A model generated the notes under the pieces. That model was given only the letters and a program-made list of their open reading frames with translations, searched no databases and was not told the origin of the DNA. DNA of 64,000 nucleotides from Clostridia bacterium (GTDB lineage Bacteria > Bacillota > Clostridia > Christensenellales > Borkfalkiaceae): positions 22,921 to 86,920 of the forward strand of contig JAGHJP010000017.1 of the NCBI GenBank assembly GCA_017886575.1. The letters run 5' to 3'. Below, one piece after another: positions 1-9,228 of the stretch. Every line of letters starts with the position of its first letter. Position 1 is the first letter of the stretch. A program made the translations under genes and the position numbers.

Positions 1-11
1 TTTTTTATTTT

Positions 12-623
12 TTATCCGCCCGACGGTTTTTTATCCGCCCGCGGGGCGGCGTTCCGTCCTTCCGTCTGTTTTTTGACACGGATGACCCGCTTGTCCGTCA
101 CGATGACGTCGAGGGGCACGTCGCACGGGGCAACGGGCACTTCGGGCAACACCTGAAAGTCGTAACAATACCCCGCTTTCAAGACGTCCGACGCAGACAT
201 GCCCGAGAGGAAACGGTCGTAATAGCCGCCGCCGTAGCCCAGCCTGCCGCCCCGCTCGTCTGCCGCCAGAAGGGGCAGGACGACCACTTCCGGCTTGCCC
301 TGAAAGGGCGCTCCGGGCGGTTCAGGGATGCCGAAGGCACCCGCATGCAGGGGCGCGTCCGCCCGATAGGGCACCGCCGACATTTCCTTCCCCTCCACGC
401 GGGGGAGAAGCACCGTTTTGCCCGCGCGCAATAACCCTTCGATCGCGGGCATGGTATCCGCCTCCGTACCGAAGGCGTGATAGACGAAAAAGATATTTTT
501 CTCCGCCGTTTCGGGCAGGGAAAGAAAGTTTTCGGCAACGGCGCCGTCGTTCCCCCGCCGCGCGGCGCGCAGTTTTTTCATCTCGCGCCGCAAAAGTTTT
601 TTCTCTTCTTCAAGATTCGACAT
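12..623 (-). CDS. 5-formyltetrahydrofolate cyclo-ligase (MTHFS family)
   Basis: Converts 5-formyl-THF to 5,10-methenyl-THF using ATP, in the cytoplasmic one-carbon pool. The family signature GYGGGYYDR is visible about three quarters along, preceded by an LPLLAADERGGRLG stretch that forms the substrate and ATP site. The open frame extends further upstream as an arginine-rich run that is antisense-like noise, so I start at the ATG giving MSNLEEEKKLLRREMKK. The resulting ~203 aa fits the family. The start lies 14 bp inside the 3' end of the alanine racemase gene, so the two are probably cotranscribed and translationally coupled. The protein ends in a basic tail (KKQTEGRNAAPRADKKPSGG) longer than usual. 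Confidence 0.9.
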   Translation of the reverse strand: MSNLEEEKKLLRREMKKLRAARRGNDGAVAENFLSLPETAEKNIFFVYHAFGTEADTMPAIEGLLRAGKTVLLPRVEGKEMSAVPYRADAPLHAGAFGIPEPPGAPFQGKPEVVVLPLLAADERGGRLGYGGGYYDRFLSGMSASDVLKAGYCYDFQVLPEVPVAPCDVPLDVIVTDKRVIRVKKQTEGRNAAPRADKKPSGG

Positions 624-1650
624 ATACCCGCACCGCCCGCTTCGCCGCCGCACAGAGCACCTCGTAAGAGATGGTGCCCGCCTCTTTTGCGACCTCTTCC
701 GCCGAGAGGAACACCGTCCGCCTTGCCGCGAACTTTGCCCGCCCCTCACGGATGCAGCCGTCCATACAAAGTTTTCCGACGGCTTTCAGCCGCCCGCCGC
801 CGCCCGCGCGGAGAAACCCGTCGGCATAGCCCAGGCGGCAGGCGGTCAGATCGCCGTATTCCCGCGCCGCCCTTTCATACCCCACGCCCCCGCCCGCAAA
901 GCGGCGACTCTGCAAAACGTGGGTATACAGCCGCATGGCGGGGCGGAGCCCGAGAGATCGCGGCGCGCCGAACCCACCGGGAAGATAGCCGTATATGCCG
1001 ATGCCGGGGCGCACGCCGTCAAAGCGGTACGCCTCTCCCCGCAGAATGCCGCCTGTCGCGCTCAGATGGCGGACGACGGGACCGAACCTGTCCTGCGCCA
1101 GAGCGGCGGCGGCTTCGAACCGGGCGCGCTGCCCTTCGGCGGCCGCCGCGTCGGCGGGAGCATAGAGGTGGGAATATACCCCCTGGACCCGCACGCTCTG
1201 CCGCTTGGCAATTGCCGCAAACAGACGGGCAAGGGGCGCGCCGCTCAGTCCCAGGCGGTTCATGCCCGTATTGATCTTGACATGCACGGGGGCGATTTGC
1301 CCGCACTTCTCCGCCCCGTCCGCAAGGACGCGCAGGGAAGAGAAAGAACAGACGGTGAGCGTGAGCCCGTGCGCCAGGGCGAGAAACACGTCGTCCTCCG
1401 CCAAGGGCGGCGTGAGGACCAAAATCGGTTTCCGTATCCCCGCGATGCGGAGGGCGATTCCCTCTTTGACCGAAGTGACCGCGAACCCGTCGGCGTACCC
1501 TTCCAGGCTCTCCGCCACGCGTTCCGCGCCGTGCCCGTAGGCGTCCGCCTTGACCACGGCGCAAACCTTTGCGCCGCCGGCAAGGCGGCTGAAGACCGAA
1601 AAATTGTGAACGATGTTTTTCAACGAAATGACGGCGATGTTTTCCTGCAT
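610..1650 (-). CDS. alr: Alanine racemase
   Basis: PLP-dependent interconversion of L- and D-alanine for peptidoglycan. The PLP lysine is K34 in AVVKADAYGHG. The second catalytic base region is VGYERAAREY (Y258), followed by LGYADG and the CMDG motif (M296/D297). At 346 aa it is somewhat shorter than the common 370-390 aa, but both the barrel and the C-terminal beta domain are present (C-terminus TISYEVLC...RVYVES). The residue after the catalytic Tyr is Glu rather than the usual Gly, a small deviation. It is downstream of the zinc-ribbon gene and overlaps the folate cyclo-ligase gene by 14 bp. Confidence 0.93.
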   Translation of the reverse strand: MQENIAVISLKNIVHNFSVFSRLAGGAKVCAVVKADAYGHGAERVAESLEGYADGFAVTSVKEGIALRIAGIRKPILVLTPPLAEDDVFLALAHGLTLTVCSFSSLRVLADGAEKCGQIAPVHVKINTGMNRLGLSGAPLARLFAAIAKRQSVRVQGVYSHLYAPADAAAAEGQRARFEAAAALAQDRFGPVVRHLSATGGILRGEAYRFDGVRPGIGIYGYLPGGFGAPRSLGLRPAMRLYTHVLQSRRFAGGGVGYERAAREYGDLTACRLGYADGFLRAGGGGRLKAVGKLCMDGCIREGRAKFAARRTVFLSAEEVAKEAGTISYEVLCAAAKRAVRVYVES

Positions 1651-1705
1651 ACTGCAATATATGCGGAAAAACCCGTTTATAAACCACTTCCCGCCGTTCC
1701 GCCCG

Positions 1706-2413
1706 TCACTCCTTATAGATAAGCCTGTGGCAGTTTTCGCACTCGATGACGCCCTTCTCGTTGAGCTTGCTGATCGCGGCGCGGGGCAAGTCCATGCTGC
1801 AAAAGCCGCAGCGGTCCCCCTTCAGCGGGACCAGCACGGGCCAGAGCCCCTCTTTGCGCCTGCCCTTGTAGCGTTCGAGCACGTCGGCGGGAATGTCCTT
1901 CTCCATCGCCGCGAGCTGGGCGCGGACGGACCCGATCTCCGCCTCTTTGCCCTTCGCCACGGCGGCGTATTTCTCCTTATACTCCTTGAACTGCTTCTGC
2001 ATGGCGATGGTCTTTTGCTTTAACGCCTTGTAATCCTTGGTGACCGCGTCCATGCGCTCCTTGACGGAAGCAAGGTCCCTTTTGAGCGAACGGAGTGTGT
2101 CCGCCAGCCCCTGGGCGTTCTTTTTGAGGTAGGCGAGTTCCCCTTCGTTCTCCTCCAATTCGGAAAAGTCTATCTCGGAAAACTCTTTGAGTTCGGCGGC
2201 GACTTCGTTGTACTGCGCCTCCAGGCGGGAGAGTTCGCCCGACAGGGCGACCGCCTTGTTTTCATAACCGTCCAGCGTGGTCTGCGCATTCTTCAAAAAT
2301 TTGCGCGCCTGCGCGTACTTCTTTTTTTCTTCGGTGGCGGCAAGTTCCTTTTCGATGGTCAGAAGGTTCTTGTCGATCGCCTGATAGCCGATGAGGGTCT
2401 GTAAATTTGACAT
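1706..2413 (-). CDS. Coiled-coil C4 zinc-ribbon protein (COG1579 type)
   Basis: 235 aa. Residues ~20-165 are a long charged coiled coil. The C-terminus carries two Cys pairs, CGFC...CENC, that form a zinc ribbon, ending HRLIYKE. This architecture is the COG1579 family, proposed in other bacteria to act in protein quality control or nucleic-acid binding. It is commonly found next to Nif3-family genes, as here (Nif3 ends 24 bp upstream). No enzymatic motif is seen. Start chosen at ATG with AAGGAGAAAGAC upstream. Family assignment is firm, function is not. Confidence 0.85.
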   Translation of the reverse strand: MSNLQTLIGYQAIDKNLLTIEKELAATEEKKKYAQARKFLKNAQTTLDGYENKAVALSGELSRLEAQYNEVAAELKEFSEIDFSELEENEGELAYLKKNAQGLADTLRSLKRDLASVKERMDAVTKDYKALKQKTIAMQKQFKEYKEKYAAVAKGKEAEIGSVRAQLAAMEKDIPADVLERYKGRRKEGLWPVLVPLKGDRCGFCSMDLPRAAISKLNEKGVIECENCHRLIYKE

Positions 2414-2436
2414 GTCTTTCTCCTTGTCCTTGTCGT

Positions 2437-3222
2437 TCAGAGCAGGCGTTCGTCGGAAAAATAACTGCTTTCCGCGCCCAGCCGCTCCCTTACATTTTCA
2501 TATATTTTCCGGAAACCGTAGTTTTCGCTCGCGTAATGGGTAAACTGTATGACGCTCATGCCGTATTCGAGCGCCATGACGATGACGTGATGTTTGATGT
2601 CTGCGGAGAGGATACAGTCCGCGTCCGCCGCGGCGGCGCGCCGCACGTCCCCTTCCGATCCGCCCGCGCCGCAGAAACTCGCCGCACGGCGGACGGTATT
2701 TTCCCCGCCGAAACACCACACCCTGCGGGCGCCGAGCGCCTTTGCCGCCCTGCGGGAAACCTCTTCCGCCGAAGCGGGCGCCAGATCGTACACCCTACCG
2801 TAGCCGCAGCCGGGCGACGAAAGGGGTTCCAGGATCTCCCCGTCCCTGCCGCCGGCGGCGCGCATGAGCCATTCGTCGATGCCGCCCGCCGCGCAGTCGA
2901 AATTGAGGTGCATGGAAATGACGGAGATGCCGCCGCGGATCGCCCGCTGCAAATTTTTCCCCTGCGGGTCGGTGCAGAGGATATTGCCGATCTTCGCATA
3001 GACGGCGGGATGGTGGGTGACGACGACGTTCGCCCCCGCCCGTTCGGCGGCGTCGAGCGCGGCGGCGGAGAGATCGAGCGCGAAGAGCACGCCCCGCACG
3101 GGCGCGCCGCAGTCGACGAGAATGCCGCTGTTGTCGTAGCCGTCGTATTTTTTGCAGTACTCGTCGCTCAGGCTCTTGGGAGAAAACGCCTCCAGCGCGG
3201 CGTAGAGTTCAGTCAATTTCAC
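2437..3222 (-). CDS. Nif3-like dinuclear metal-center protein (YqfO/DUF34 family)
   Basis: 261 aa, hexameric Nif3/DUF34 family with a bimetal site. Metal-ligand motifs visible are VVVTHHPAVY (about residues 67-76), a D-containing FALDLSAAALD segment, and the C-terminal QFTHYASENYGF, equivalent to the conserved H-x3-E. It overlaps the trmK stop region by 14 bp, which gives the classic Firmicutes order rpoD-trmK-nif3. GTP cyclohydrolase I type 2 annotations for this family are unproven. The role is probably housekeeping and linked to tRNA or metal homeostasis. Confidence 0.9.
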   Translation of the reverse strand: MKLTELYAALEAFSPKSLSDEYCKKYDGYDNSGILVDCGAPVRGVLFALDLSAAALDAAERAGANVVVTHHPAVYAKIGNILCTDPQGKNLQRAIRGGISVISMHLNFDCAAGGIDEWLMRAAGGRDGEILEPLSSPGCGYGRVYDLAPASAEEVSRRAAKALGARRVWCFGGENTVRRAASFCGAGGSEGDVRRAAAADADCILSADIKHHVIVMALEYGMSVIQFTHYASENYGFRKIYENVRERLGAESSYFSDERLL

Positions 3223-3880
3223 CGGACAATGCCTCCTCCAAATATCTCTTTTCCGCCTCTATCCCCGCCCGCACCCTTTCCTGCAAAGGGCGGGACAGAA
3301 GGGCTTCCTTCTTTTTTATCTCCGCGCGCAGGAAGGACAGAAAATCTTCCCCCCGCTTGCGCAGGTTTTCCCTGCCGAAAACGAGCTCCGCTTCCGAATA
3401 GGGCGGCGTGCCGCCCGTGCGCGAACCCGCGATGACGTCGTAAAATTTGCCGTCCCGGAAGGTAAAATCGCGCTCGATGCGCGCCCCGTAAGACAGGAGC
3501 AATTGCCGCAGCGCGGGCGCGTCCCGCATGGGCTGCAAAACGAATTTTTTGGGAACGAACCCGCCTTCGCCCGTGAGGATATGTGCGATTTCCATGCCGC
3601 CCATGCCCGCGATGAGCACGAGATCGGTTTCGGGATCGACGCCGCGGAGCCCGTCCGTACAGAGGGGCATGCACACGCCGCGGGCGATGTATTTTTGCAA
3701 CAATGCGCGCGCCTTTGCAAGGCAATCCGCGCTGATGTCCGTCACCGTCGCCCGCTCGCAAAGCCCGTTTTGCAGCATGTACTCCGTACAATAGCCATGA
3801 TCGCAGCCGACGTCGGCGAAAGTCTTAACGGGGGAAAGCAGGGAACAGAGCACGCCGATCCGCGCCGAACGCGTGGGCAT
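3209..3880 (-). CDS. trmK: tRNA (adenine(22)-N(1))-methyltransferase
   Basis: 223 aa Rossmann-fold SAM methyltransferase that modifies A22 of tRNA in Gram-positives. The SAM-binding motif ADVGCDHGYCTEYML lies near residue 22-36, the acidic loop VTDISADCL follows, and VLIAGMGGMEIAHIL is the conserved motif IV. The gene is directly downstream of rpoD (3 bp between stop and start) and overlaps nif3, as in many Firmicutes. Start is the ATG giving MPTRSARIGVLCSLL, which matches the family N-terminus. Confidence 0.92.
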   Translation of the reverse strand: MPTRSARIGVLCSLLSPVKTFADVGCDHGYCTEYMLQNGLCERATVTDISADCLAKARALLQKYIARGVCMPLCTDGLRGVDPETDLVLIAGMGGMEIAHILTGEGGFVPKKFVLQPMRDAPALRQLLLSYGARIERDFTFRDGKFYDVIAGSRTGGTPPYSEAELVFGRENLRKRGEDFLSFLRAEIKKKEALLSRPLQERVRAGIEAEKRYLEEALSGEID

Positions 3881-3883
3881 GGG

Positions 3884-4939
3884 TCACTCCAAAAAGTCTT
3901 TCAGCGTCTTGCTGCGGCTGGGGTGACGGAGCTTTCTGAGCGCCTTCGCCTCGATCTGGCGAATGCGTTCGCGCGTGACGTTGAACTCCTTGCCCACCTC
4001 TTCGAGGGTGCGGGGCCTGCCGTCGTCGATGCCGTAGCGCAGGCGCAGCACCTTCTCCTCGCGGGGGGTGAGGGTGTCGAGCACGTGCAAAAGCTGTTCT
4101 TTGAGCATGGTGGCGGCGACGCTGTCGCTGGGCGTCACCGACTTGTCGTCCTCGACAAAGTCGCCGAGGTGGCTGTCCTCCTCTTCGCCGATGGGCGATT
4201 CGAGGGAGACGGGATCCTGCGCGATGCGCTGTATCTCCACCACGCGCTCCACGGTAACGCCCATCTCCTGCGCGATCTCCTCGGGCGTGGGTTCCCTGCC
4301 CGTCTGTTGGAGAAGCATGCGGGACACGCGGGTGAGTTTGTTGATGGTTTCGACCATGTGCACGGGGATGCGGATGGTGCGCGCCTGGTCGGCGATGGCG
4401 CGGGTGATGGACTGGCGGATCCACCAGGTGGCGTACGTCGAGAATTTATATCCCTTCTGATAATCGAATTTTTCCACCGCCTTCATGAGACCCAGATTGC
4501 CCTCCTGGATGAGGTCCAAAAAGAGCATGCCCCGCCCGACGTACCGCTTGGCGATGGACACGACCAGACGGAGATTTGCCTCAGAGAGGTGACGTTTTGC
4601 CTCCTCGTCCCCCTCCTGCATGCGGCGGGCGAGTTCGATCTCGTCGTCCGCGGACAAGAGGGGCACCCGCCCAATGTCCTTCAGATACATCTTGACGGGA
4701 TCGTCCAGCCCCACGTCCATCAGCACGCGGTCGAAGAGTTCCTTGTCCCGCTCCGCCTCGTCGATGATCTGGATGCCCGCTTCGGGCAGCGCCTTATAGA
4801 CGGTGTCCATCTGATTGGACGTGATATCGTACTTTTCCAGGATATCGAAGAGCGCGTTGGAGTTGATGCTTCCCTTCATCTTGTACGCGTTGATGATACC
4901 GTTGACGATGTCCGTCAGTTTCTGATCGCTGATGCTCAT
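3884..4939 (-). CDS. rpoD: RNA polymerase primary sigma factor SigA/RpoD
   Basis: Housekeeping sigma-70. Region 1.2 is [21 protein letters not shown]. Region 2 holds [34 protein letters not shown] and the -10 reader [14 protein letters not shown]. Region 4.2 is the helix-turn-helix [24 protein letters not shown] eight codons upstream opens the frame, but GGAGG lies within those codons 13 nt before an internal ATG (MSISDQK), so I place the start there (351 aa). It is transcribed with dnaG, the conserved macromolecular-synthesis arrangement. Promoters found in this window match its expected specificity (TTGnnn, 17 nt, TATAAT). Confidence 0.96.
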   Translation of the reverse strand: MSISDQKLTDIVNGIINAYKMKGSINSNALFDILEKYDITSNQMDTVYKALPEAGIQIIDEAERDKELFDRVLMDVGLDDPVKMYLKDIGRVPLLSADDEIELARRMQEGDEEAKRHLSEANLRLVVSIAKRYVGRGMLFLDLIQEGNLGLMKAVEKFDYQKGYKFSTYATWWIRQSITRAIADQARTIRIPVHMVETINKLTRVSRMLLQQTGREPTPEEIAQEMGVTVERVVEIQRIAQDPVSLESPIGEEEDSHLGDFVEDDKSVTPSDSVAATMLKEQLLHVLDTLTPREEKVLRLRYGIDDGRPRTLEEVGKEFNVTRERIRQIEAKALRKLRHPSRSKTLKDFLE

Positions 4940-4996
4940 TTTTTTGTTTTTTCCTCCGTTCAATGAATCGATCGTTTTTCGATTGGAATGTATGTT

Positions 4997-6781
4997 TCAG
5001 TAATTTTTCAGTTCCCGCGCGAGCGCCGTCAGTTCCTCTGCGAGCGCATGGCGGGCGGAAAGGTCCGTTTCGGCGCCGATCTTCGCCGTGATCTCGTCCA
5101 TCCTTGTCTGCACCCGCCGGCGCGCGACCGTTTTGACGCAGTCGGCAAAGTATTTTTCCGCGCCGCCGCCGAAGAGCCGTTCCTCGGTGTTCAGGTCGAG
5201 GATCGCGTTGAATTCGGGCGTGTCCTCGCCGAAGAGTTCGAAGAGGTCGGACACCCGTATCTCCTGCCCCGTTTCGCGGCAGAAATTGATATAGCGCACC
5301 AGCGCGCGGTGCACGTCGTCCGGAAAATCCTCTTCGCGCAGGGCGGCGTCCTCGGCATACGGCAGGCGGAAGAGCACGGCGCCGATGAGGAACCGGCACG
5401 CCTTTTTGACCTTGTCGCCCTTGTCCTGCACGGCGCGCGCGGGCGGGACGGGCGCACTCTTTTGCGAAGGGGTGTATTCCTCGAGATCGCGCGCGAGGGA
5501 CTGATAGGTGAAGCCCGTCTTGTCCCGCACGGTCTTCAGAAGGTCCTCCCGCTCGGCGGCGGACGGCGCCTCGCGGATGACGGGCATCGCCGCCTGCGCA
5601 TAGGCGCGCTTGCCCTCCGTCTGCGAAAGGTCGTACCTGCGTTCCAGCGAATGCAGTTTATAGTCGACGAGGGGCAGAGCATTGTCCAGGCACGCCCGGT
5701 AAGCGGCGGCGCCGCGCTTTCTGACCACGTCGTCGGGATCCTCCCCCTCGGGCATGAGCACGACTTTGACGTTGAGGTTTTCGTCTTTTAATATCTCCAG
5801 CCCTCTTAAATCGGCGTTCTGCCCCGCGAAGTCGCCGTCGTAACTGATGAGCACGTTTTCGGCGTATCGCTTGAGCATGCGCGCCTGTTCCTGCGTGAGC
5901 GAGGTACCCATGGACGCGACGACGTTGCAAAATCCCGCCTGATAGAGGGAGATGGTATCCATGTACCCCTCGACCATGATGACGTAGGGCACGGCGTTTT
6001 TCTGCTTGTATTTTTTCAGGAGATTGACGTTGTAGAGCGTCTTTCTCTTGTTAAAGAGCATGGTTTCCTTGGTATTCTTGTACTTGGCTTCCCGCTCGGT
6101 CTTTTTACCGAGGATGCGCCCGCCGAAGCCGATGACCTCGTCGAAAGAATTGATGATGGGAATGATGAGCCTGCCCGCCTGCGCGTCGAAAAGTTTGCCG
6201 CGCGCGGAGACCGAACAGGCGCCGCTCTCTTCAATCTCCTCCCGCGAAAAACCGCTGTCGAGGAGAAGTTCGGGCAGCGAATCGTAATCGAGCGAGGCAC
6301 CCAGCCCGAATTTTTTGACCGTGCTCGGCAAAAGCTCGCGCTGGCGGATGTACTCCATGTGCGCGCCCGCCTCGCCGCCGTACAGGTTTTGCAGATAGAA
6401 CCGCGCGGACGTGAGCATGATCTTCAACAGCCTGTCCTTCTTCTTTTTCAGTTCCGCCGTGCGCTCGCTGTCGAAGTTCATCTCGGGCATGGGCATCTTC
6501 GCCCGCGCCGCGAGGTATTTGACCGCGTCGGGAAAGGGCAGGGATTCCATTTCCATGACCAAACTGACCACGTCGCCCGAAACGCCGCAGCCGAAGCAGT
6601 GATAGTACTGCTCCGCCGCCTGAATGGTGAAGGAGGGCGTCTTTTCGTGGTGGAAGGGACAGCACGCCCAATAGTTGTACCCGCGCTTGTCCAACGTCAT
6701 GTACTGCGAAGCGACCTCCACGAGGTCGTTGCGCGCTTTGAGCTCCCGCATGAATTCGGGAGAAAAACCATTCTTTGCCAA
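4997..6781 (-). CDS. dnaG: DNA primase
   Basis: 594 aa primase that synthesises RNA primers at the replication fork. The CHC2-type zinc motif is C41-P-F-H44 with C62-F-G-C65. A Toprim domain follows around residues 265-345 with VEGYMDTISL (the catalytic Glu) and ISYDGDFAG (the DxD-type acid pair). The C-terminal half is the helicase-interaction region and is weakly conserved. The start codon is TTG: GGGAGG sits 8 nt upstream inside the end of the preceding HD gene, only one base separates that stop codon from this start, and no in-frame ATG precedes the zinc finger closely enough. Translation is therefore likely coupled to the upstream gene. Confidence 0.96.
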   Translation of the reverse strand: MAKNGFSPEFMRELKARNDLVEVASQYMTLDKRGYNYWACCPFHHEKTPSFTIQAAEQYYHCFGCGVSGDVVSLVMEMESLPFPDAVKYLAARAKMPMPEMNFDSERTAELKKKKDRLLKIMLTSARFYLQNLYGGEAGAHMEYIRQRELLPSTVKKFGLGASLDYDSLPELLLDSGFSREEIEESGACSVSARGKLFDAQAGRLIIPIINSFDEVIGFGGRILGKKTEREAKYKNTKETMLFNKRKTLYNVNLLKKYKQKNAVPYVIMVEGYMDTISLYQAGFCNVVASMGTSLTQEQARMLKRYAENVLISYDGDFAGQNADLRGLEILKDENLNVKVVLMPEGEDPDDVVRKRGAAAYRACLDNALPLVDYKLHSLERRYDLSQTEGKRAYAQAAMPVIREAPSAAEREDLLKTVRDKTGFTYQSLARDLEEYTPSQKSAPVPPARAVQDKGDKVKKACRFLIGAVLFRLPYAEDAALREEDFPDDVHRALVRYINFCRETGQEIRVSDLFELFGEDTPEFNAILDLNTEERLFGGGAEKYFADCVKTVARRRVQTRMDEITAKIGAETDLSARHALAEELTALARELKNY

Positions 6782-6782
6782 G

Positions 6783-7793
6783 TCAGTCCCTCCCGTTCAT
6801 GGAAAAATTTTTGGGGACGAACAGGTCCTCGAACACGCCGATGGCGTAGCGGTCGGTCATGGAAGAGATATAATCGCACACGGCGCGCCCCGCACCCTCT
6901 CTTTCGGCGACGCCGCGGTACAGCGGGGGCATTTTTTCCGTGTTTTTGACGAAATAATCGTACATGGCGGTCAGCATGCGCTCCGCCCTGTCCTGCATGA
7001 CCTTGTTGGCGCGGACGTAGACGTTTTCAAACATGAATGCCCTGAGCTCCGCCGACGCACGCCCCTTTTCTTCGGACATGGTCAGCGTGTTTTTGCCCTC
7101 GGAGGTTTTGACGATGTCCGTGATGGCGGTGTTGATGCGCTCGCTGGTATCCCTGCCGAGCACGGCGATGGGGCCCGCGGGCAGGTCCTCTTCGCGCAGA
7201 AAACCGCCGCGAATGGCGTCCTCGATGTCGTGGTTGATGTAGGCGATGCGGTCGGCGAGGGAGACCGCCACCCCCTCCAGCGTCTGCGGCTTGCCCGCGG
7301 ACGTATGGTTCAAAATGCCGTCCCGCACCTCGTAGGTGAGATTGAGCCCCCTGCCGTCCTTTTCCAGCACGTCCACGACGCGCAGGGACTGCTCGTTGTG
7401 GTGAAATCCCGCGGGGCAGAGGGCGTTCAGAACGCGTTCTCCGACGTGTCCGCAGGGGGTATGCCCGAGATCGTGCCCCAAAGCGATGGCCTCGGCGAGA
7501 TCCTCGTTGAGGGAGAGTGCGCGGGCAATGGAACGGGCGATCTGCGATACGTCGAAGGTGTGCGTGAGGCGGGTGATGTAGTGATCGCCGTCGGGGGAGA
7601 AAAAGACCTGCGTCTTGTTTTTCAAGCGGCGGAAGGACTTGGAATAGATGATCCTGTCGCGGTCGCGCTGAAAATCGGTGCGCATGGAACAGGGCGTCTC
7701 CTCCCGCCGCCTGCCCTTGGTCGAAACCGACCTGCAGGCATAGGGCGAAAGAAACGCCTCCTCTATTTTATACGTCCGTTCCTTGGGCTGCAT
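6783..7793 (-). CDS. dgt: dGTP triphosphohydrolase-like HD-domain protein
   Basis: 336 aa of the dNTPase family, which cleaves dNTPs to nucleoside and triphosphate. The HD metal site is visible as RLTHTFDVSQIARSIAR (first His) and ALGHDLGHTPCGHVGE (HD pair), with the nucleotide-binding RRLKNKTQVF and an SKSFRR segment before it. The length equals the short dgt-like clade common in Firmicutes upstream of dnaG. ATG start with GGGAGG 9 nt upstream. The assay-proven substrate range of this clade varies, so dGTP specificity is family-level inference. Confidence 0.9.
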   Translation of the reverse strand: MQPKERTYKIEEAFLSPYACRSVSTKGRRREETPCSMRTDFQRDRDRIIYSKSFRRLKNKTQVFFSPDGDHYITRLTHTFDVSQIARSIARALSLNEDLAEAIALGHDLGHTPCGHVGERVLNALCPAGFHHNEQSLRVVDVLEKDGRGLNLTYEVRDGILNHTSAGKPQTLEGVAVSLADRIAYINHDIEDAIRGGFLREEDLPAGPIAVLGRDTSERINTAITDIVKTSEGKNTLTMSEEKGRASAELRAFMFENVYVRANKVMQDRAERMLTAMYDYFVKNTEKMPPLYRGVAEREGAGRAVCDYISSMTDRYAIGVFEDLFVPKNFSMNGRD

Positions 7794-7880
7794 GCTTTCC
7801 TCCCGCGTTTTCCGCCTTTTTGTATTTTATATATTCGACGGAACTTTCCGAATTCCTTTATTTTCGGAAAAAAATTTTTT

Positions 7881-8576
7881 TCAAAGCCCGAACCCGCCGT
7901 CCACGCCGAGCGTCTGCCCGGTGATATATTCGTTTTCGGCGAGCGAAAGAATGGCGGCGGCGACCTCTTCGGGCGCGCCCTGCCGCCCCGCGGGGATATC
8001 GGCGCAGAGCGCCGCCTGCTCCTCTTTCGTAAAGCGGTCGTTCATGCGCGTGCCGATGACCCCCGGCGCGACGCAGTTGACCCTGACGCCCGCGTAGCCG
8101 ACCTCCTTGGCGAGGGCTTTGGTGAACCCGATGAGGGCGGCCTTGGAGGCCGAATAGGCGACCTCGCAGCTGCCGCCGACCACCCCCCAGACGGAGGAAA
8201 CGTTGACGATGCACCCCCTGCCCCTTTTCAACATGGCGGGCAGGGCGTATTTCGCGCAGAGGAATGCCCCCGCGGTGTTGACGGCGAACACGCGGTCCCA
8301 CTCGGCAAGCGAGGTATCCTGGATCTGCCGGACGAGGGAGATCCCCGCGTTGTTGACGAGCACGTCGACCCCGCCGATCTCCCCGAAGAGGGCGCGCACC
8401 TGTTCCTCGTCGGACACGTCCGCCCGGACAACGCGGAATCCCTCTTCCCGCGCGCGCGCCGCGCTCTCCTCGTCGGCGGAATAACAGAGCGCGACGGCAT
8501 ACCCCTTGCGGGCGAACAGCCGCGCCGTCGCCAGCCCGATGCCGCGCACCCCGCCCGTGATGAGCGCCTGCTGCAT
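7881..8576 (-). CDS. Short-chain dehydrogenase/reductase (FabG-like)
   Basis: 231 aa classical SDR. The NAD(P)-binding TGGVRGIGLA is at residues 7-16, NNAG follows at about residue 79, the catalytic Ser is in NVSSVWG, and the Tyr-Lys pair is YSASK. The C-terminus carries the usual YITGQTLGVDGG. An Asp-free beta2 end (CYSADEES) suits NADPH. It resembles 3-oxoacyl-ACP reductase, but no fatty-acid genes are adjacent, so the substrate is open. It sits between the aro operon and dgt, with GGAGG 8 nt before the ATG. Confidence 0.85.
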   Translation of the reverse strand: MQQALITGGVRGIGLATARLFARKGYAVALCYSADEESAARAREEGFRVVRADVSDEEQVRALFGEIGGVDVLVNNAGISLVRQIQDTSLAEWDRVFAVNTAGAFLCAKYALPAMLKRGRGCIVNVSSVWGVVGGSCEVAYSASKAALIGFTKALAKEVGYAGVRVNCVAPGVIGTRMNDRFTKEEQAALCADIPAGRQGAPEEVAAAILSLAENEYITGQTLGVDGGFGL

Positions 8577-8733
8577 GGTTTTTTCCTCCTTTTTCGGTCA
8601 TTTTTTCGCCGCTCTTCCAAAAACGGCAACGATGGGATACTATGCAAAAGCGGGCAGGCATGCCCGCGATCACCGTGTAAAAACGAATTGTTCTGTGCCG
8701 AAACGCCCCGCGGCAAGAGTGCGCCCCATTACG
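8577..8733. other. 157-bp spacer with GGGCATGCCC-type hairpin
   Basis: No gene seen. GCGGGCA at 8650-8656 pairs with TGCCCGC at 8661-8667 across GGCA, one of the dispersed GCATGCCC palindromes of this genome. It may mark the end of the aro transcript, but no T-run follows. Confidence 0.4.
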
Positions 8734-9228
8734 TCAAGGCAGGCGGGACAATATCTCCCGCGCGATGTCCTCCACGCCCCGCCCGTCCGTGTCGACGATA
8801 TAGTTCGCCGCCCGCTCGTAGACGGGGGTGCGGACGGGCAGAAGTTCGCGCAATTTTTTCTCCGCGCCGCCCTGCAAGAGGGGGCGGGACGTGTCGCCCT
8901 CCACGCGGGCGAGCAGGGTGGGCAGTTGCGCGCGCAGGAAGAAAATTTTGCCGTTCTTTTTCAAAAGCCCGCAATTTTCCGCCCGCAGGACGAACCCGCC
9001 GCCCGTGGCGACGACAAGACCGTCCGCCGCGGAGAGTTCCCGCGCCGTCTCCGTTTCGAGATCGCGGAAATACCCCTCGCCGCGCTGCGCGAAGATGTCC
9101 GTTATCTTACCGTATTTTTCCTCGATGAGCGCGTCGGTGTCCGCGAAGCGGCGGCCCGAAAGCGCGGCGATCGCCTGCCCCACGCTGGTCTTGCCCGCGC
9201 CCATCATGCCGCAGAGTACGATATTCAC
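8734..9228 (-). CDS. aroK: Shikimate kinase
   Basis: 164 aa P-loop kinase that phosphorylates shikimate at O3. The Walker A motif is GMMGAGKTSVG. DTD and R in FADTDALIEE plus F(R)DLE and ATGGG (residues ~79-83) build the shikimate site, and the lid is DTSRPLL. Start codon is GTG, overlapping the aroQ stop as GTGA, so translational coupling is expected. Last aro gene of the operon. Confidence 0.95.
   Translation of the reverse strand: MNIVLCGMMGAGKTSVGQAIAALSGRRFADTDALIEEKYGKITDIFAQRGEGYFRDLETETARELSAADGLVVATGGGFVLRAENCGLLKKNGKIFFLRAQLPTLLARVEGDTSRPLLQGGAEKKLRELLPVRTPVYERAANYIVDTDGRGVEDIAREILSRLP

Noticed and set aside
6675-9128. Long open frame on the plus strand (~817 codons) opposite dnaG, dgt, SDR and aroK
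   Set aside because: It is antisense to conserved genes; the high G+C suppresses stop codons, and the translation is rich in Arg/His/Gly with no motif or ribosome site.
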